In this document: one piece after another, positions 26,353 to 37,882 of the stretch
Layout: each line of letters begins with the position of its first letter
Numbering within the stretch: position 1 is the stretch's first letter
From: Sympetrum striolatum
Lineage: Eukaryota > Arthropoda > Insecta > Odonata > Libellulidae
Assembly: GCA_947579665.1 (NCBI GenBank)
Contig: OX388345.1
Coordinates: forward strand, 73,027,454-73,091,453
Reading direction: 5' to 3'
Length of the DNA stretch: 64,000 nucleotides
Made by a program: the position numbers and the translations under genes
The notes under the pieces: generated by a model
Told to the model about the DNA's origin: nothing
Seen by the model: the letters and a program-made list of their open reading frames with translations, nothing else
Databases searched by the model: none

Positions 26353-28200
26353 GAGGAGGTATGCTCTGACAATAACACGAGATCATGACTTGACGTCATC
26401 ATGTATTGCAATTTTTTGTTTATTATTAAATTCTGTATTCTCCTGCAATTTATTCGCATTATAGCAATTATTTTAGAAGTCATATTAGTGGTTGTCGAGA
26501 TTAAAATCCGTGAGTTTGTTGTTTAGTTAGGTCCAAATGGTTGGCGATCTCTGCTATCGATGAATGGAATATTTTTGATTTTTCCTCAGTACCAGGATGG
26601 AATTAATAAGGCAGCTTGAGGGTATTAAGCCTAGGCGTAGTTATATTTTTAAATATTCCCTCTTATTCATTTCACAAAACATTAGGGTGTTCGGAAAAAT
26701 CGCAATTTTTCTTGTCCGTGACCTTGGCGTTCATAGGACTTTATGAATGAACTCTCACAAAAACACAAGGAGATTCGGCTTGAATCAACCCATGCAGATA
26801 TCTGTGATTATAAAAAACGATTAATTACTTCGAGATACTTTGGCCCTATTATGTATAATTAAAATGTATTGTAACTGTAATCTTCACTTAATCGCCATCA
26901 AACCAAATTACAATCATCAATTGAACCTTCGCTGGCATTTAAAATGATGACAAACGTAAATACGATATTTTGTAAGATTTGAATCTTAAAATTGTTTGAT
27001 TATAATAAACTCCATAATTTATATATAGCAGTTACGCTAATCTTCAGATTATTTAATAAGCTGATTAAGATTGGACATTATAATACCGGCCCTCAAAATT
27101 ACTTATACTTATCCTCATCATTTTAATTACCATTGAAGGTTTGACTAACGATTATAATACGGTTTATGTAAGTGAAAATTACAGTTAAACTTCATGGTAA
27201 CAATACATTATAATATCACATCTTTGTATTTATAATGATTGAGTCATACCTTTTGGAAAGGGTAACGTAGACTTAACAAGCGGAACATCAATCACTTCTT
27301 GTTATCTGGAACGCTAAATGAATCTTGAAGAGCTACTTAACCTCGCGATGAGCATTAATCATACATTTAAGGGATTCCTTATCTACTCGTCCAACCCTAA
27401 TCTCTTACACCTACCTTGTATCTGTAACGCTAGATGAATAGCTACTAGGAAATGTCTCTTTCCTTTCGGACGCCTGGCTTTTTAATAATCCCTCCGTATC
27501 TTTCATTCTCCTTACCACATCCCGCCCTCCCACGCCGGCCCTCTCCGAGTGGGAGGTTTCCGCACACACTTTTTTTTATCAACTACTTTCACGTACGCAC
27601 GACGTAGGACGAAGTGGCGGATATTACCGTCGGAAAAAATCGCGACTCGAGAATGGATTGGTATGTTTTTCAGGCAGCGCTGGGACAAAAAGAGGGAAAC
27701 TGTTCTTTCCGATTTGCGCGTCTGCGCCCACGGAATATAAATCGGGTGGACGGATTGAAAGTATATCGGAGAGGAAGTCGAAATTGTGTCTGGCGAAGGC
27801 TCTAGTCAAAGTTTTGTCATGCTAACTTATTACGGTCGAGCGCTTTGAATATCCGATGCTGTTTCCGATTTGCATGGAGTCCATAAAGTAATTGCGTAGC
27901 TGGAAATGGGTGTAACCATCTCGGTATATACGTTGGGAAAATTCTGTAGAAAAGATAAGAAATGTTGACGTGTTTAGTTTTATGCATCGATCTAGTTAAT
28001 TTTCGATTCATTATAATTGCCTCTGACTTTTATTATATATTTTATTGTACATACATACATAAGTTTGGTATACTTATCAATGTTTCATTTCTTCTAGATT
28101 GGAAATCGTACACACCGCTGTATTCTATTATCGTTAATTTTTTCATTACTTATGTTTTCTTTCCAGAAATTAATTAACTTTGTGCTAAAAATTAATTATT
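26353..28200. other. Intron stretch without recognised features
   Basis: AT-rich except for a CpG-richer patch at about 27530-27860, with overlapping 60-codon frames on both strands and no motif. Confidence 0.35.
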
Positions 28201-28202
28201 GC

Positions 28203-28428
28203 TATCAGTAGGTATTTCATAATTCCCTTCTTGTGTTTTTCTGCGATGGAGCTATTTTTCCTAAATATTTTAGGTTATTTATAATCCTAATGGTATCCTG
28301 ATTTCTTTCTTCTTTCCTCTTTTTTATTTCATTAATTTCCTCTAGCATTACCATCTTACAAAAAGACAAAGGGTTGGAACTAAGAGGAGACTTTATATTC
28401 TCAATATTGTCCTTAATTTCTATACTAT
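28203..28428 (+). mobile_element. LINE-like 3' end, copy B (diverged)
   Basis: It shares CAGTAGGT.TTTC, TTTTTCTGCGATGGAGCTATTTTTCCTAA, AAAGGGTTGGAACTAAGAGGAGACTTTATATTCTCAAT and GTCCTTAATT with copies A and C. The hairpin stem is weaker here (GAGA/TCTC). Confidence 0.5.
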
Positions 28429-29539
28429 TCTTTATTGGCTAATTCATCGTCAGGATTCATTTCAACTGATCCCTACCCTCAGCCACCACCTTCTATTGCT
28501 CCAACTTTATCCCCAATATTAATCATATAATGCATTATCTTTCTCTTGCACTTATTTACTTGACCTCAACCTCTCTAATATTGTTTTCTAAAAACAATTA
28601 TTTTTTAGAGAATAACCTATCCAATTCGTTTTCATATTCCTTAACTCTCCTCGGTGCAAATTTTGAAAAAGAAGATATGAAATTTATTTTCTCTAGTCAA
28701 TTTTTCAATAACGCACACACCACCACCGATACAACCTGGCAATAACTCATGAGCATGAGTACAGCAATCTTCATCTACAGCTGAAGATCATTATTTTTCT
28801 TGAACGGTGAATCATTAGAACTACTGCTAGAATCATATACAAAAACTTACGGGCAAAAATGGAGTTAGCGATATGAATGGACGCTAGATTAAAAAAGCGA
28901 CGTGGATCCATTTGGACTCACTGGACTTGAAAGGGTAAAATCTTTCGTGATGTTTCTAGTATCCACATTGGAAATATGAGAGAAGCTTCAAACATTAACT
29001 TAAACTCAAAAGAAACGCTTTTCTATTTTTGTCCAGCTTTTTTTTCTCTTCTAGCCCACTGCGCATCGTTGTTTGTATTAGAATAAATGCTACCTAAATG
29101 GTTAAGAATGATAGTAAGGGAAAGAAGATGAAATTTAATCGCACAAAGGTAAGTTATCAGCAAAAAAAAAGGAAGAACATAATTTCCTGAGTGGAAAATC
29201 TTGAGATCCATAAGGTAATGCATGTGTATAGCGGGGATGCCTAACTCCGATTTTCAATTGCTAATTTTTCATAAACAAAAGCACATTGAATTGAACGGTC
29301 GGACACGTGTCCATCATTTTTAAGCAGAGAATGAGTCCTGAAAGTTTCATTTTAATCCGTTTCCCACAAAACCTAGAGTTCCCTTAGTTAGTAAAATGAA
29401 TGATAATGAATCTGTAAATTTTTGCTTATAAGTTTAAATCAGTTTACGGTATAATTGTCAGATTGGGCTCGTGAGATCGCAACTTTCCATTTAAAGACGT
29501 AATCATCATTACATTTAACAATTCCCAAACCCGCTTCAA

Positions 29540-30260
29540 TTTCGGGCGTTGAAATCTCCAGCTACCAGCATCGAAATCCTCACGAATAGCATTAACGGAC
29601 ACCTGCTGCATGGCGAATGAACCTCAACCACCCCATTTCCTCCTCGTGTACGAAGACTTACAATTGTTCTCGGCGCAATTACCTTCTGCGCACCCCTCCC
29701 TCCCCTCTTCTTCTTCATTCACACTTCTACCATCCTCGAGACCCCTCCACTCGAAAAACCCGCTTCTTACATCTCATTAAAAACACTCCCTCCCGACCCA
29801 CTCTCCCGGCGAGGAAAAAAAAGGCGGAAGGATCTTCCTCGTCTTATAACTCACTCTACGCTCCTTTAAAAACCTCTCGTTTTTTTTCCTCCGAGCATCT
29901 TCCTATCGTAAACTCCGAACCGCTAACCTCCGCCTATTTCTCCTCCTAACCTCTATCGCCGTCCACTTTCGCTTCCTCTGTTTTTCCTACTTTCCTTTTT
30001 TCTCCTCTTCGCGGCCTCTCCTCCGGGGACCTGCTTTAAAAAACCTCCCGAGTGACCTGTTCGGAAAAAATCTCGGTCTCCCGATCCTCTACAAATAAGA
30101 CGGGGCAAACAAGGCGGAGAATGTTTTGGTAATACACATAGCGGTGCTAGGAATTCCCTGCTGGGGTAATTTCTCACGGCTATACCTGTGACTGGTTCGA
30201 ACACCACGGGCTTCACGCCGCATGGACCTGCCGCGGTATTCCACTCGAATTTACGTTTAG
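29540..30260. other. Pyrimidine/CpG-rich patch, no gene recognised
   Basis: The plus strand is strongly pyrimidine-rich (CCTCCC, CTTCTTC and similar runs) and holds frames at 29617-29949 (plus) and 29953-30294 (minus) of low complexity. I see no domain. Confidence 0.3.
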
Positions 30261-30530
30261 AATACATGATTTTTTCATAATAACTCAAATTCACTTTTTA
30301 CCAAATGGTGTTCCAGGAAGCTCTAGGGTGGCAGTGGTGAATCTATGGCACGCGAAAGATGGCAGAGAATATTTTTGGCACGACAATCCTACGACATTTT
30401 CTTTTTTTGCATTATTCACTTAAGGAAATGAAGCTCCGCAGTAAATAAATGTGGATTCTGTTTATTACTAGTGATAACTAACGATCATTTAAGTCTTGTA
30501 AAAGATCATAATTGCATCGTTGTCATTAAA

Positions 30531-30775
30531 GAAATAATAATATCACAATCTCACTGTATGGTTCGACACCACAGTGCCACGCAAGCCCTTCTCTAGGGTA
30601 ATCACACCTATAGGACCCGGCAAGCCGAGCAGTATGCCCTGAATTAGTAAAGCACCGGTAATCGTACAAAAAATAATAAAAGCCGACTTTATCTCAGGGC
30701 AAGATTGAGGTTCGGGACTCGAGCCCAGATCTCCTGATTGCCGGTCAGTTGCTCTATCCATTAAGATATCCAGCC
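30531..30775 (-). mobile_element. tRNA-headed SINE
   Basis: Read on the minus strand, the element starts GGCTGGATATC. It has an A-box-like TCTTAATGGATAGAGCAA and a B box GGGCTCGAGTCCCG (30711-30726). A 170-bp body follows, ending in an ATTATTATTT tail at 30531-30541. This is the standard layout of a tRNA-derived SINE. No amino-acid identity can be given. Confidence 0.7.
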
Positions 30776-31229
30776 AAAACTGCTGTTCTGGTATTTCATG
30801 CCCGTTCATCGTTGAGAAATAATCCAAATCTCTGTTAAATTTATCCATAATATTTAGTAATAAATATGAATTTTTACGGTGTTGCATCTATTTTTAGTCA
30901 TTAGATGTGACACATATAAATTTAAGCTCCGGGTTAGAAAAATCTATTGCTGTAAGCTGAAAATGACATTCTATCGTTCGATGAAAAACAAGAATTTTAA
31001 AACAGGAATAACTATTTTCTGAAGAATTAGTCAGCTATTGCCAAACGGATGCCGAAATGATTCACTTCTGCTTATCCTTAGAGGTTCCACTCTTTACGTA
31101 GTTTCCTTTTGATCTAATTTTGATCCTTTTGAAGCTGACAAACTTTGGTTTGGCGTGGAGAGAATTTAATTCACAAGACTGGCGTGGCAGAAAAGTTGGA
31201 AAGCATTGATGATTACACCCTCTTCCACC

Positions 31230-31740
31230 ACCATTATACCTGCTCCTCAATGTCATTCTGCATATTCGTAACTGCAAGTCTCCCCTTCATCTGCATCTCA
31301 TCTTCATCATCCCAATGATCTACCCTTTCCACCCATTCCTTCCCATACAAATCACCTTCTTCCGCTAAATGGACCCTCTGTTCCATACGTGGAACTCGAG
31401 GAAAAGGACGACCGCACCCCGCGCCTCCTATGGGGCGGGCCCCGCCAGGGCCTAACACTCTCCCCTCCGACCACGCACATCTCACTTTCACGCACGATTC
31501 CTCGCCGGTAAGGTGCAGGCGCTAAACAAGATCGGCGTCTTCGCTATCGCCTCTTCCTCGGCGGTATCTCTTTGAAACTGGTCCTCTTCGCAGCGGTGAT
31601 CTTCCGCGGGAGGCGTTTTTAATTTAAGCTTCTTCCGAGTTGCCGATCCGGAAAATCTTAAATTAAAGCCAGAGACAGGCGATCGAGCAGTTTACGCGAA
31701 GCGGGTCTACGGTTCATCAGAGCTGATCTTGAATTACTAC
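31230..31740. other. CpG-rich patch upstream of tRNA-Pro, no gene recognised
   Basis: A GC-rich stretch with the minus frame 31234-31491 (85 codons, Gly/Arg-rich) and no recognisable motif. It ends about 230 bp before the tRNA-Pro gene. Confidence 0.3.
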
Positions 31741-31973
31741 ATCTACATATGCTTTGACCTCAGGGTATCTACATCTCATATGAACCCTGATATCCGCGTT
31801 CAGACGTATGGCAGTGGGTGCGTAAACAATGACTCGACTTCTTTATCCTGAATATTTAGTTTATATTTTCGTTTTAGAGATTTTAATTCTAGAGATGTGG
31901 AAATTCATTAGTCTTACCCTAGTCTTCTTAGGCCATTAAGGTAAATTTCATCATCATCGTTCTTAAAACAACT

Positions 31974-32045
31974 GGCTCGTTGGTCTAGGGGTATGATTCT
32001 CGCTTAGGGTGCGAGAGGTCCCGGGTTCAAATCCCGGACGAGCCC
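31974..32045 (+). tRNA. tRNA-Pro(AGG)
   Basis: This is a fully canonical 72-nt tRNA. The acceptor stem GGCTCGT/ACGAGCC is perfect, the A box is TGGTCTAGGGGTATGATTC, and the anticodon AGG lies in the loop between TCTCGC and GCGAGA. The T stem CCGGG/CCCGG is perfect. It is followed three bases later by TTTTT (32048-32052), a standard Pol III terminator. It lies in the laminin intron on the opposite strand and is very likely functional. Confidence 0.95.
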
Positions 32046-32047
32046 AC

Positions 32048-32052
32048 TTTTT
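32048..32052 (+). terminator. Pol III terminator of tRNA-Pro
   Basis: A T5 run lies directly downstream of the mature 3' end of the tRNA-Pro gene. Confidence 0.8.
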
Positions 32053-32534
32053 GTCGGCCTTGGTGTCGCAGTGGTTAGCAATCCTTAGTTTACCCTGGTT
32101 ATAAAAAGCAACTTACAACGCTGGTGTCCCAGTTTTTTCGTAGCAATTCTTTACGAAACCTGATGCTGTTCATTTAACTTTTTATAATTCAGGAACACAA
32201 TCCTTTTGAGCAGGATCCCATAAACTTCATGAATACTGTAGGTGAGACCATTGTAACGCAAGGTAATATCGCCCGCAGCCTTCTTCTCCGCTCCCACCAA
32301 CTGAACCTATTCTCATGATTAACTTGAGTTTTCTGTACTAGTCCTAAAATCTCGCGGATGTGGAGATGCGGATGGCAAGATTTATTTTCTATCTTCTTTG
32401 CAAGAAAAAGAAAAATGAAATCTATCATCATTTTGTCTCAGTCTGAGAAAACATGAAGGCTACTGAGAAATGATTCATATTGAAGAATTGCATCCATCAT
32501 GGTTATTTCTTAAAGAATTAAAATGTTATTCTTA

Positions 32535-33075
32535 AGGCTGGGACACAATCAACGTGTACTTAAGACGTGTAGCGTTAACGTGAAACCTACGAAAGTTGGC
32601 CGTGTATAAATGAATGGCACCGGACACAGTTCCCGTGTACTTACGTACGTGTACTTAAGGAGATGGGCAACTTCTATCTCTACGCGTTTCACGTACACGG
32701 ACAACCAATCAGGATTTACCTTGCGATAGCTGCACCATCTGAAGATAAATAAAAGTACTACTATTTGGAGTCCACCATTACAGACCGAAGATTTGAAAGA
32801 TCACTAAGCCATAATTATCAAACTGAACTACATGATAATTGCCTCATTCCATCGTTCTATAAGATTACTCATCTCTTCATCTCTTTGTAAATGTTAGAAC
32901 ACTAAGCGTGCATAAGCGCCTACGAGTGTCAACAGTTCCCAAGGATTTTCTGATGTCTCTAATTGGCTGAGGTTCATGTTCACGTTCTGACTGTGTCCGC
33001 TAGTACCAAGTTCCAAGTTTGACGTACAAGTGTCACTTCTCAAGTGTTGCGTACACGTCGATTGTGTCCTCGCCT
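32535..33075. mobile_element. PIF/Harbinger-like MITE, 541 bp
   Basis: Terminal inverted repeats AGGCTGGGACACAATC and (right end, reversed) AGGCGAGGACACAATC continue as CAACGTGTAC/CGACGTGTAC. They are flanked on both sides by TTA (32532-32534 and 33076-33078). A 3-bp TTA duplication with such termini fits PIF/Harbinger. The GTGTACTTA/CGTGTAC words also recur in the left subterminal region. There is no transposase frame inside, so it is non-autonomous. Confidence 0.75.
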
Positions 33076-33639
33076 TTAGGACTATTGCGCTGCTTTTTAG
33101 TGGACTTTCAGTAGCATTCTGATCCACAAAAGAAACCAAAGGAAAACAATCTTCTGCTTGCGTCTAACACAGGTTTTACTGTGTAATAAATAGATACATA
33201 ATTTATATGTATGGATTAGACTGTTCGTAATGAATAGTATGAGGTTGAAAGATATGTTATATCGTTGCTTTAGAGGTGAAGGAGAGACGCCGGTGCGTCC
33301 ATTGCGTGGGAAGAGGTGACCATAGGCGCCGTTATCTGCAGTCCAAGGACCCTCTCGTGGCCCACGCACCACGCCGCCTTCGATCTCGCTTTCACGAGAC
33401 AATCAGCCCCCCTTTCACTCTCCGCGGGAGACATTGACGTGATAAAGAGGGGTGGAAATGTGTTTTCGACGCGGACCGAATCTCCTGTCCATTGTTAATC
33501 AATCCGGAGGAGATGACAGTAATCCCTCACCGACAGAGAAGGCGCTCTTGAAAGTTTGAATCGGGCGCCATTCCAACAGCTTGATAGTCACTGTGGTGAC
33601 CGTACTTTGTTTACTTTGAAATGCAGTCCTGCATTTCAA

Positions 33640-33787
33640 GTTTTTGTTCTTTAGATTATTATTTTTCTCTGTTCTTCGTTGAGTGTTAGAGCTATTTTGA
33701 AACTCGATTGATTTTAAATATTATTCCGTTTACTTTGGGATTAGACGTAAGAGAAGTCTTGTTAGTCTCAATATAGCCCTGAATTGA
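33640..33787 (+). mobile_element. LINE-like 3' end, copy D (partial)
   Basis: TTTGGGATTAGACGTAAGAG, then AAGTCTTGTTAGTCTCAATATAGCCCTGAAT, aligns to the terminal block of copies A and C. The 5' part is too diverged to delimit. Confidence 0.5.
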
Positions 33788-34029
33788 TGTAGTTTTATCA
33801 TTACAATGTTTGTTAGATATGAAAAGCAATCCATAAATTTAAATATGGATGCAGGAGCAAATTTTTTCAACCTATATAAAATATTCTACACATTCCCGAC
33901 AAAACTTACTGCTTTTCTTACTAATCAAGAACCAGCGACTCTATATTATTATTAATTGACACTAACTATTCATTGACATATAAATTCTATTTATCAATTG
34001 CCTCTATGGTAAACGTGGGTTTTTTCTTA

Positions 34030-34199
34030 GTCAACCTTCAGTTGCATAGATTTTTTCCCACACCCTACTCTTTTTTTGTATTTTTTTAATAAGTTGAGTT
34101 TTTAATAAGTTTAAATGTAACGACATACGAGGTTAGGTGGAAGAGAGGCCCACCTGGGCCTAACCTCGCCAATAAAGGGTCCAACTAACTAACTAACTA
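34030..34199 (+). mobile_element. LINE-like 3' end, copy E with (AACT)n tail
   Basis: The terminal block GAGGTTAGGTGGAAGAGGCC forms an extended hairpin: outer GAGGTTA/TAACCTC (34129-34135 and 34161-34167), inner GGCCCA/TGGGCC (34147-34152 and 34155-34160). CGCCAATAAAGGGTCC and a (AACT)n tail to 34199 follow. The stem sequence differs from copy A but pairing is kept. Confidence 0.6.
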
Positions 34200-34410
34200 T
34201 GGTCGAATTTACTGCAAGGAATATCTAGGTCAGAACTAATCCACAAAGCAAATACTGAACTGCTTAACTAAAAGAATCAACACCGATTGTAAATCTCATT
34301 CCAAAATATGGACTTTATATTCCTGAAAAAAACAGAGTATTATCAGTGTTGACAAATCATATAGCGACAGAAAATTAGAAGAAATGAAACTTTTTCCACA
34401 ACAATTATTG

Positions 34411-34470
34411 CGTGACCAGGTGTTGACCTGATGACGATGACCATTCGCTGAAACCGGTAGTGCCAAAGAA
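34411..34470 (+). other. Hammerhead-like motif, Penelope-like context
   Basis: An exact CTGATGA core (34428-34434) is followed by a CGA/TCG mini-stem and GAAAC at 34450-34454, with two extra bases before GAAA. The preceding GACCAGGTGTTGAC and following CCGGTAGTGCC give weak candidates for stems I and III. Probably a decayed Penelope-like terminal unit; catalytic competence is doubtful. Confidence 0.4.
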
Positions 34471-34965
34471 ATGCCACGGAAAAAGTACTATTCTTTCTCT
34501 ATTTCTGTTGTTATAATGGAATTCAACAAACGACACCCTCCTCCATGGAAATCTTAAGCAGCCTTTGAAATAACTTCTAAAAGATCATGATATTTCTTCA
34601 TTTTGCTCTTGAATATCTCGGCTGTTTCCATTGCATTGTGAGTCGCTCCATTGAAAGACAATCGTACTGCTGGAGGAATTCGCTTCGACTGATAAGGCAT
34701 ATCTCTTTCACCTCAAATATTGACATGATTCATTTCCGCAATTGATACCGATATACAGGTTGGATAAACAAGACATATCCGCAAATTATTTCCATGATCA
34801 CGTGCTGACTTCATGAGAGCTAATTATAGACGAGAATTTGGAAATATGTTTCGTAATGGAATTACACGCAGATTGACTGCCCGTAGGGTATGAGATGAAA
34901 AGCAGGAAAATACTACTGCGTATTATTTACTTACACTTGCTTGTTTTTAACATTGATATACATCG

Positions 34966-35035
34966 GGCCCATAAGTTCAGTTAGAGCGTCGTGCTAATAA
35001 TGCGAAGGTCGTGGGTTCGATCCCCACATGGGCCA
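34966..35035 (+). pseudogene. tRNA-Ile(AAT) copy with shortened D arm
   Basis: The copy is 70 nt because four bases of the D loop are missing (AGTTCAGTTAGAGC instead of AGCTCAGTTGGTTAGAGC). Acceptor stem and anticodon AAT are kept. The T stem here is fully paired (GTGGG/CCCAC), unlike the other copies, so this copy may descend from a different master. No T4 run follows closely, so it is probably not productive. Confidence 0.75.
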
Positions 35036-35493
35036 AACTATTTGCAGTCTTTAGTTGCTTAAGGATTTATGATAAGCATAGTGACATTGTCTATGTCTAT
35101 GTAAGAACCCTGCAAGCCGCCTTTCGGCGTGTGGCAGGGGGTGCAAGCACCTTGACTATTTTCGTAAACGGTTGCATTCGCGTAAACTTCGCGAAAAAAA
35201 TGAATTTTTGAAACGATTCGTTCTAGCATATTTTTCTCTAATCTTTCGGGCAGTATCTATAGGACATAGCTATATACGGCTAAATTAAATATTGCAGAAA
35301 GTAGCTGGATACTTTGGATTGAGTAAATCCTTCTATTTTAGCAAACGACGTTTATTTCAGCAAGATAAACATCTATCGTATATATGGATTTTTTTACAGA
35401 TTGCTATCTTTGTAAAAAATCTGGTATAAGCGTTGTTCAGCTAGCTAGATAAACTGATGTTGTCGTTGGCGCTAAGACCCTTGAAAAACATTT

Positions 35494-36233
35494 GGTTAAT
35501 GGTAGCTGAGCGGGGTTTTTACCTTTAGTTTTTTTCAGGTAGATATTTCGAGGGTCGCCATCCTAATCCGGACCAATACCTCAGCGGGAGCGCCCGGCCG
35601 CCACAGTAGGGGGGCCATAAAAAAACTGACAGCGTGGAATACGATTCAAAAAGTTATAAATAATTAAAATGAGCAACAATTTATTATCTTCGTCGTCTCA
35701 CTCGTCCTAAGAGATATTCAAGAGTCTTTTGATTGACGCTCTACTATGAAAATTAAGATTTTTCGTGATTTTGCAAGAAATTACCCGTTTACAAACGGCA
35801 ACGCTGCCGTTGGGTTGGGGTAGGGGGAAGGGATTTCTATCAAAAATCTAGAAATCTAGAAATCCTCCCCCCAACCCCACCCCGCTGAGATATTTAAAAC
35901 ACCCGCATATCTGACTGAGCAACGTTGCCGTTTGTAAACGGGTAATTTCTTGCAAAATCACGAAAAATCTTTATTTTCATAGTAGAACGTCGATCAAAAG
36001 ACGCTTGCATATCCCTTAGGACGAGTGAGACGACGAAGATTATAAATTGTTGCTCATTTTAATTATTTATAACTTTTTGAATCGTACTCCACGCTGTCAG
36101 TTTTTTTATGGTCCCCCCTACTGTGGCGGCCGGGCGCTCCCGCGGAGGTAAGGGTCCGGATTAGGATGGAGACCCTCGAAATTTCTACCTGAAAAAAACA
36201 AACTGTAAAAACCCCGCTCAGCTACCACTAACC
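35494..36233. mobile_element. 740-bp fold-back DNA transposon with 8-bp target duplication
   Basis: The whole element is an imperfect palindrome. The left end GGTTAATGGTAGCTGAGCGG and right end (reversed) GGTTAGTGGTAGCTGAGCGG begin inverted repeats that run inward for roughly 300 bp each. They include ACAAACGGCAACG.TGCCGTT blocks and a central GC-rich AACCCCAC/GTTGGGGT region. It is flanked by the perfect 8-bp duplication AAACATTT at 35486-35493 and 36234-36241. There is no coding capacity. GG...CC termini, very long inverted repeats and 8-bp duplications fit Merlin or Mutator-like elements better than hAT; the superfamily is inferred. Confidence 0.9.
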
Positions 36234-36372
36234 AAACATTTACTTGATTAAAATAAAGGTGACGTCGTTATTATTTCGCAGAAGAAGCATTGGCGTTTAC
36301 ACACTCTATAAGCTTACGATTCCTTTCGTTTGCATAAAAAAACCATGAAACACTACTCACAATAAGATATTC

Positions 36373-36550
36373 GGCCGTCGTGGCCGAGTGGTTAGCGTTA
36401 TCGCTCCAACTCACGGTTCGAATCCCGGCTAGCCGGATTTTTCTGGTATGGGAATTGTGGTGTGTCTTTGTAAATAGTAATAATTATTGAAATGGATGTA
36501 ATTGGGATGTTCCTGTTTCCATTACAGAAGTTATTATTATTATTATTATA
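36373..36550 (+). mobile_element. tRNA-Ser/Leu-headed SINE
   Basis: The head GGCCGTCGTGGCCGAGTGGTTAGC has an A box of the class II (Ser/Leu) type. The B box GGTTCGAATCC lies at 36415-36425. The anticodon/variable region between is too short for a functional tRNA. A body of about 100 bp ends in a (TTA)n tail at about 36530-36550. Confidence 0.7.
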
Positions 36551-36644
36551 TAGGTTTTAGCCAAAGCCAAGTGTTGCTTGGGACACGAATCCGAATTGTA
36601 TGCTAGAAAAAATAAGTAGGAATGATTACTTTTTGTACGCATGT

Positions 36645-36745
36645 AAAGGCAGAGTGCAGATGTAACATTAATTAATGATAAGGATGGGAAAGACTAGAAC
36701 AGAGATGTCATATGACAAGACTATATGAACATATAATAAAATTTC
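36645..36745 (+). repeat. Dispersed repeat shared with 1060-1165
   Basis: GATAAGGATGGGAAAGACTAGAACAGAGATGTCATATGA parallels the copy upstream of the first tRNA-Ile. Here it precedes the Helitron-like block at 36775. Confidence 0.45.
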
Positions 36746-36774
36746 TTACAAAAACATAATTGAAAGACTCTAAT

Positions 36775-37770
36775 AATCTATATATATAAAGCAGAAATTC
36801 TGTGGGTTTGTGTGTTTGTTTGTTTGTCTTAGATTGGAGTCCATACCGTTTGCCCGATTTGTCTAAAACTTTGCATACGTGTCCTCTGATATCAGGAAGG
36901 AAGTACTGTCGCATTTTTATTCAAGAATTTTACTGGGTTCGAACCAAGATCGGTCACAATCAGATAGAATTTCATAAGGAATACACGTAAGCTTCACTTT
37001 TATTGGTTGCAGGCTTTATTTCTTTTGAAGAATTAAATTAGAAGGAATAGTCGTACAGAGTCGAGGCAAACACCGAAAGAAAGAAAATTGAATAAAGATT
37101 ATTATTTTGGCCGTGGAATCTTATTTTCGATTAGAATTTGCGAGAATATTGGTAAAATACACAAATCTTTCGTGAAAATTCGAGGCTATAAACAACTCAT
37201 CCCCCTGACGACCGATCCCATTGTTGAATCCGAGCTCATGTTTTATCCCGTAAAAATGCTCGTGGACTTTAGGCCCATAAAGCTGACGATTGAAGAGGAC
37301 GATATATTACATGGATAACAAGAAATTTTCTGTAATAAGGTAACCAGCAATTGCAGGTACGAATTACAGTCAGGAGATGGTGTGTCTTCGATTTTAGTAC
37401 AAACCGTTTGCCATATTCGCGTCAAACTTTGCGTACGTGTTGTATACTTTGTGTACGTGTTACTGTCTCAATTTTATACGATAATTTTGCTGGATTCGAT
37501 CCAAGATCGCTTAGATGGGTTTCCATAAAGAATAAATCTAATCTTCGCTTTAATTGGTAGCAGGCTATATTTCTTTTGAAGAATTAAAATAGAAAAATAG
37601 TCGTGCGGAGTCGAAACAAGAAGCAAAAGAACGGAAATTAAATGAATATTCTAATTTTGATCGTGGAATATTGTTTCCGAATCGAAATTTCGAGAATTTT
37701 GATAAAATACGCGTGAATTATTCAAAATTGTTGAGGTTGTAAAGAGCCAATCCTCCTCACAATCAATGCG
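36775..37770 (+). mobile_element. Helitron-like block with two internal 551-558-bp repeats
   Basis: It begins A/TCTATATATATAAAGC followed by a (GTTT)n-type run and GTTTGCCCGATTTGTCTAAAACTTTGCATACGTG. This resembles 5' ends of Helitrons (TC start after A) and the CCG.TT.GCC.ATTT...AAACTTTGC motif they often carry. CCGTTTGCC recurs at 36846 and 37404, and TCTTTTGAAGAATTAAA at 37021 and 37572. I found no convincing CTRR hairpin end, so both class and right boundary are tentative. Confidence 0.5.
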
Positions 37771-37808
37771 ATGCTTCAGTTAGTGTAATATATAAATGAA
37801 CACCAACT

Positions 37809-37882
37809 GGCCCATTAGCTCAGTTGGTTAGAGCGTCGTGCTAATAACGCGAAGGTCGCGGGTTCGATCCCCCCATGGGCCA
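37809..37882 (+). tRNA. tRNA-Ile(AAT) copy
   Basis: This is a 74-nt cloverleaf with a perfect acceptor stem, intact A and B boxes and anticodon loop CTAATAA (AAT). The T stem GCGGG/CCCCC has the shared 50-64 mismatch. The 3' flank AAATATTTTACTCG contains T4 and matches the flanks of the copies at 1207 and 41226 over the first bases. Confidence 0.85.

Noticed and set aside
29617..29949. 110-codon plus-strand frame
   Set aside because: Low-complexity Ser/Pro/Thr translation of a pyrimidine-rich tract.
36373..36440. Functional tRNA-Ser or tRNA-Leu
   Set aside because: The middle is too short for an anticodon arm plus long variable arm, and a SINE body with a TTA tail follows.
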